Source of the DNA: Ancylobacter dichloromethanicus
GTDB taxonomy: Bacteria; Pseudomonadota; Alphaproteobacteria; Rhizobiales; Xanthobacteraceae
Direction: 5' to 3'
NCBI RefSeq assembly: GCF_018390645.1
Contig: NZ_JAHBGC010000020.1
Coordinates: forward strand, 661,467 to 725,466
DNA length: 64,000 bases
Position 1 is the first letter of the stretch, and each line of letters begins with the position of its first letter. The position numbers were made by a program, and so were the translations under genes. Below the pieces are notes generated by a model. The model searched no databases. It had not been told where the DNA came from and saw only the letters and a list, made by a program, of their open reading frames with translations. This document shows, piece by piece, positions 60,561-64,000 of this stretch.

Positions 60561-62258
60561 TCAGCGCCCTTCGCGGATGAAGGCGGCAACGCGCTCGGCG
60601 ATCATGATGGTCGGCATGTTGGTGTTGGCGCGCGGGATCGACGGCATCAGCGAGGCGTCGGCGACCCGCAATCCTTCCACCGCGAACACGCGGCCGGAGG
60701 GCGAGGTCACGGCGTGCGGATCATCGGGCCGGCCCATCCGGCAGGTGCCGGAGGGATGCCAGGTGCCGCCCACATTCGCGCGCACGAATTCGGTCAAGGC
60801 ATCGTCGTCGGCCAGCAGGCCCCGGAGGGTGATGCCCTGCGTCACCGCCGCATGGATGAGCGCCGCCCGCAGCGGCCCCGCCAGATCGAGCAGCCCGGCG
60901 AGCGCGCCGCGCTGCACCGCGTTCCACGCGCCCGGCGCCGCGATCCTCGCCACGCGCGGCGTGTAGCTGGCCGGGAAGACGGCGTCGCGGGCTCCGTTCA
61001 TGCCGGGATCGAGCAGCGCCTGCGCACCCAGGCGCAGCGCCGACGTGAGGCGGACGAGGTCGCGCGCGTCGCTGAGCATGCGGAAATCGACCTCCGGCTC
61101 CACCGCCGGATCGCGCGAGGCGAGGCGCAGGAAGCCACGCGAATAGGATTTGTTGACCCAGAAGAACAGGCTGCCGGTGCGCCACCCGACCGAATGCCAG
61201 CCCGCGCGCGACAGGATCGCGGCGTGCATGTCGCCCGGCGGTGTGCCGTCCATCCCGGAGGAGTAGCGCCACACCGCCTGCTCGTGATGCTCGCCCGGAT
61301 CGCGTTCGCGCATGGCCGGGGGAAGCCAGGTCGCGACCGCGATCGAGGGGTGCTCCATCAGGTTGCGGCCGACGCCGCGCCGGTCGGCCACAATCGGGAC
61401 GCCGAGCGCGCGCAGTTCTTCCGCCGGGCCGATCCCCGAGCGCAGCAGCAGCGCCGGCGAATGGATCGCCCCTGCGGCCACCACGACCTGCCGGGCGGCG
61501 ATGGCGAGCGGCCTGCCTCCGGGCGCCTGGACCTCGGCCCCGACGACGCGGGTGCCCTCGAACAGCAGGCGCGTCGCGAGATGGCCGGTCAGTATCTTAA
61601 GGTTGGGGCGCCGGCGGACCTCGGGCGTCAGATAGGCGAGCGAGGTCGGCTGGCGTTCGCCGTGATCGTCGATCGCCGCCACGCCGCGAAAGGTGCCGTC
61701 CTCCCACGCGCCGTTCTGGTCGGGGCGGATCGGGTGGCCGCGCCGGTCCAGCGTCTCCATCACCCGGGCGACGAAGGGCGAGATGCGCTCGTCGCTGATG
61801 CGCCGCAGCACCAGCGGGCCGTCCGCGCCATGCAGCGGCCCCGCAATGTCGCGGTCGGCCTCGATGGCGCGGAACGCCGGCAGGCAGGCCTGCCAGTTCC
61901 ACCCCTGCGCGCCGAGCGCTTCCCACTCGTCATAGTCGCCGGGCGCGCCGCGATTGGCCATCAGCGCATTGATCGCCGACCCGCCGCCGAGAAGGCGGGC
62001 CTGCTCGTAGCGGCGCGGCCGCCGCCCTGCCCGTCCGGCGGGATCGCCCATCAGCGCGGTCAGGCCGCTCCATAGGTTGGAGGTGTCGAGATAGGCGCGG
62101 CCGGGATAGCGCGAGCGCACCTCATCCGGGATGTCGCCGGCGGCGATATTGCGGCCCGCCTCCACCAGGATGACGTCGCACTGCGGGCTTTCGGAGAGGC
62201 GCGCGGCCAGCACGCATCCGGCCGACCCGCCACCCAGGATCAGTATGTCGGTGTTCAT
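60561..62258 (-). CDS. GMC-family FAD oxidoreductase (choline-dehydrogenase-like)
   Basis: 565-residue flavoprotein. The FAD-binding motif ILGGGSAGCVLAARLSE is at the N-terminus; GMC signature 1 contains ARLLGGGSAINALM, and signature 2 lies in AGAIHSPALLLRSGIGP. The active-site His is likely in GTWHPSGTCRMG, and the following Asn in ANTNMPTIMIAERVA. It oxidises a primary alcohol with FAD. It is the downstream gene of two polyamine-type ABC permeases, separated by two bases, so the alcohol or amine is probably imported. Confidence 0.9.
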   Translation of the reverse strand: MNTDILILGGGSAGCVLAARLSESPQCDVILVEAGRNIAAGDIPDEVRSRYPGRAYLDTSNLWSGLTALMGDPAGRAGRRPRRYEQARLLGGGSAINALMANRGAPGDYDEWEALGAQGWNWQACLPAFRAIEADRDIAGPLHGADGPLVLRRISDERISPFVARVMETLDRRGHPIRPDQNGAWEDGTFRGVAAIDDHGERQPTSLAYLTPEVRRRPNLKILTGHLATRLLFEGTRVVGAEVQAPGGRPLAIAARQVVVAAGAIHSPALLLRSGIGPAEELRALGVPIVADRRGVGRNLMEHPSIAVATWLPPAMRERDPGEHHEQAVWRYSSGMDGTPPGDMHAAILSRAGWHSVGWRTGSLFFWVNKSYSRGFLRLASRDPAVEPEVDFRMLSDARDLVRLTSALRLGAQALLDPGMNGARDAVFPASYTPRVARIAAPGAWNAVQRGALAGLLDLAGPLRAALIHAAVTQGITLRGLLADDDALTEFVRANVGGTWHPSGTCRMGRPDDPHAVTSPSGRVFAVEGLRVADASLMPSIPRANTNMPTIMIAERVAAFIREGR

Positions 62259-62260
62259 GA

Positions 62261-63049
62261 TCAGCCGTCGGTCTTCGCCGTGCCACGCGCATTGAGCGAG
62301 GCGAGCATCACCACGAGGAACGACATTGCCGTGAGCAGCGTGCTGATGGCGGCGATGGTCGGGTCGATCTCGTCGCGCAGCGCGGTGAACATGCGCTTGG
62401 TCAGGGTCTGATACTGGCCGCCGGAGATGAACAGCGCCACCACGGTTTCGTCGAGCGCCGAGATGAAGGCGAACAGCAGGCCGGTGATCACGCTCGGCCG
62501 GATCTGCGGCAGCGTGACGATGAAGAAGGTTCGCAGCCGGTTCATGCCAAGGCTGCGCGAGACCATTTCCTGCGCCGGATCGAATTTGCGCAGCCCCACC
62601 AGCACCGAGGTGATGACATAGGGCAGGCTCAGCATGACGTTGGCGAGGATGAGCCCGGTCATGGTGGCGAGCAGGCCGATATTGGCATAGACGAGGAACA
62701 CCCCCACCGCCGTGATCACGATGGGCACCACCAGCGGCAGCATCAGCACCACCTGCAGGCTGCGCAGCAGCGGCGACGAGCGCAGGTTGAGCGCGTAGGC
62801 GGCGGCGGTTCCCATCACGGTGGCGATGATGGCGCTCGACACCGCGACGGTCAGGCTGACGCCGGTCGCCTGCATCCAGGCGGGGCTGGTGAAATAGGCT
62901 TCGTACCAGCGCAGCGACCAGAAGGGCGGCGGAAAGGCGAGGAAGCGGGCGCCGGAGAACGACATCGGCACGATGATGAGGATGGGAACGAGCAGCCAGA
63001 CCAATATGAGACCGACGAAGGCGCGCAGCAGGAGCTTCGAAACCGCCAT
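62261..63049 (-). CDS. ABC transporter permease (PotC-like)
   Basis: 262-residue membrane protein with about six helices. The EAA loop is visible in QEMVSRSLGMNRLRTFFIVTLPQIRPSV, the pattern of spermidine/putrescine-type permeases. ATG 63049 lies two bases after the PotB-like gene; the longer frame upstream overlaps that gene in another register. It pairs with the next entry. Confidence 0.88.
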   Translation of the reverse strand: MAVSKLLLRAFVGLILVWLLVPILIIVPMSFSGARFLAFPPPFWSLRWYEAYFTSPAWMQATGVSLTVAVSSAIIATVMGTAAAYALNLRSSPLLRSLQVVLMLPLVVPIVITAVGVFLVYANIGLLATMTGLILANVMLSLPYVITSVLVGLRKFDPAQEMVSRSLGMNRLRTFFIVTLPQIRPSVITGLLFAFISALDETVVALFISGGQYQTLTKRMFTALRDEIDPTIAAISTLLTAMSFLVVMLASLNARGTAKTDG

Positions 63050-63051
63050 GG

Positions 63052-63921
63052 TCAGCGTGCCCCCATGATGCGCTCGAACGGGATCAGCAGGCTGGCGAGG
63101 CGGAAGATCAGGAAGACGCAGACCAGCAGCACGATGCTGATCGAGGAGGCCGCGCCCCATTCGTTGTAGATCTCGATATTGCGCGACACCAGCATGGAGA
63201 CCATGAAGGTCCGCCCGCCGCCGAGCAGTTCCGGGGTGATGTAGAAGCCGAGCGTCAGCACGAAGACGAGCACCGTGCCCGCCACCACGCCGGGCAGCGA
63301 CAGCGGCAGGAACACCCGCAGGAAGACGTGCAGCGGCGTGCCGCCGAGGCTCGCCCCCGCCATGGTCAGATCGGACGGGATCTTCTGCATGGTGGCGTAG
63401 AGCGGCAGCACCATGAACGGCAGCAGGATGTGGATGGTGGCGATGATCGTGCCCAACTCGTTGTTGACCAGTCGCAAGGGCTCGTCGATCAGGCCGAGAT
63501 CGGTCAGCGCGCTGTTCACCAGCCCGCGCCGCTGCAGCAGGATCAGCCAGGCATAGGCGCGCACGAGCACGCTGGTCCAGAACGGCAGCACGATCATCGC
63601 CAGGATGGCGACGCTCCAGCGTCGCGGCGCGCCCGCCGCCACATAGGCGACGGGATAGCCGAGCACGATGGTCGCGCCGGTCACGATGAAGGCCATGCGG
63701 AAGGTCTGCAGGAACGTCCGCCAGTAGACGTCGTCGGTCAGGAAGCGGGCATAATGGGCGAGGGTGAACCCGCCATCCTGCCGCACCGACTGCCACGCCA
63801 GCCAGCACAGCGGCACGATGAGCAGCCCGCCGACCACGAGCAGCGCGGGGGCCAGTAGCAAAAGGACCAGCCGCCCTTCCCGCCGCTGGTGCAGCACCGA
63901 TGGATTGAGCGATGACGACAT
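63052..63921 (-). CDS. ABC transporter permease (PotB-like)
   Basis: 289-residue permease of the polyamine/opine/iron family. Helices span most of the length. The EAA loop is in LTMAGASLGGTPLHVFLRVFLPLSLPGV. It is the most upstream gene of this operon in the window; the binding protein and ATPase probably lie beyond the right edge, where 79 bases of non-coding sequence remain. Confidence 0.88.
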   Translation of the reverse strand: MSSSLNPSVLHQRREGRLVLLLLAPALLVVGGLLIVPLCWLAWQSVRQDGGFTLAHYARFLTDDVYWRTFLQTFRMAFIVTGATIVLGYPVAYVAAGAPRRWSVAILAMIVLPFWTSVLVRAYAWLILLQRRGLVNSALTDLGLIDEPLRLVNNELGTIIATIHILLPFMVLPLYATMQKIPSDLTMAGASLGGTPLHVFLRVFLPLSLPGVVAGTVLVFVLTLGFYITPELLGGGRTFMVSMLVSRNIEIYNEWGAASSISIVLLVCVFLIFRLASLLIPFERIMGAR

Positions 63922-64000
63922 GAAACTCTCCCGACCGGAATCCCCATCCGCCCGACGGCAGCCGGATGGGAAAGGATGACCGGCGGAGGCTCGCGGCGCC

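Overview
The window looks like a chromosomal segment of a high-GC alphaproteobacterium. The strongest clue is the minus-strand order dusB(nifR3)-ntrB-ntrC-ntrY-ntrX-trkA-trkH-dat-hfq-hflX, next to mazG and a fused ispDF, which is typical of Hyphomicrobiales (Rhizobiales). A Xanthobacteraceae-like host (Ancylobacter/Starkeya/Xanthobacter type) is my inference; there is no rRNA or other taxonomic marker here. I saw no tRNA, rRNA, CRISPR array, insertion sequence or phage gene.

Region 1 (1-24.6 kb) is core genome. A plus-strand run holds rlpA, a D,D-carboxypeptidase, tmk, holB, metG, tatD, an MBL hydrolase and mazG, mostly with 4-bp stop/start overlaps. A minus-strand run from dusB to hflX carries both nitrogen two-component systems, Trk potassium uptake, a D-amino-acid transaminase, Hfq and HflX. 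Then come plus-strand ispDF and a stand-alone CinA C-terminal domain protein.

Region 2 (23.8-36 kb) is accessory carbon uptake. A DMT exporter diverges from a MocR-type regulator. A six-gene minus-strand operon (ribose-class ABC importer with two permeases, binding protein and ATPase, plus split DhaK and DhaL kinase subunits) diverges from a LacI regulator, a racemase-family protein and an aldo/keto reductase. Palindromic boxes with a shared core lie at both ends of the divergent intergenic region.

Region 3 (36-39.5 kb) is a compact five-gene operon: VOC protein, six-Asp-box beta-propeller, GG-terminated MoaD/ThiS-like protein, YCII/DGPF protein and an ECF42-type sigma factor. A matching ECF-type promoter lies upstream of the first gene.

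Region 4 (39.8-46.1 kb) is a GntR-controlled catabolic cluster: amidohydrolase, tripartite tricarboxylate transporter (binding protein, small and large membrane subunits) and a homoserine-dehydrogenase-like oxidoreductase with a SAF domain. A 17-codon leader ORF precedes the amidohydrolase and overlaps its start.

Region 5 (46.3-64 kb) is mixed metabolism and transport. It holds a Tat-exported aldo/keto reductase with a DUF6064 protein; two NtaA/SnaA/DszA-type flavin monooxygenases flanking a polar amino acid ABC importer; a LysR regulator and a BCCT transporter; an SDR protein divergent from a MmyB-like regulator around concentric inverted repeats; a second LysR; and a GMC oxidoreductase with two polyamine-type ABC permeases whose operon runs off the right edge.

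The best leads for undescribed biology are the ECF42/propeller/ubiquitin-like operon, the DhaK/DhaL-ABC cluster with an altered kinase pocket, and the GntR cluster with its leader ORF. Unusual core proteins include a thymidylate kinase with an unavoidable basic N-terminal tail and a D,D-carboxypeptidase that lacks the KTG lysine.
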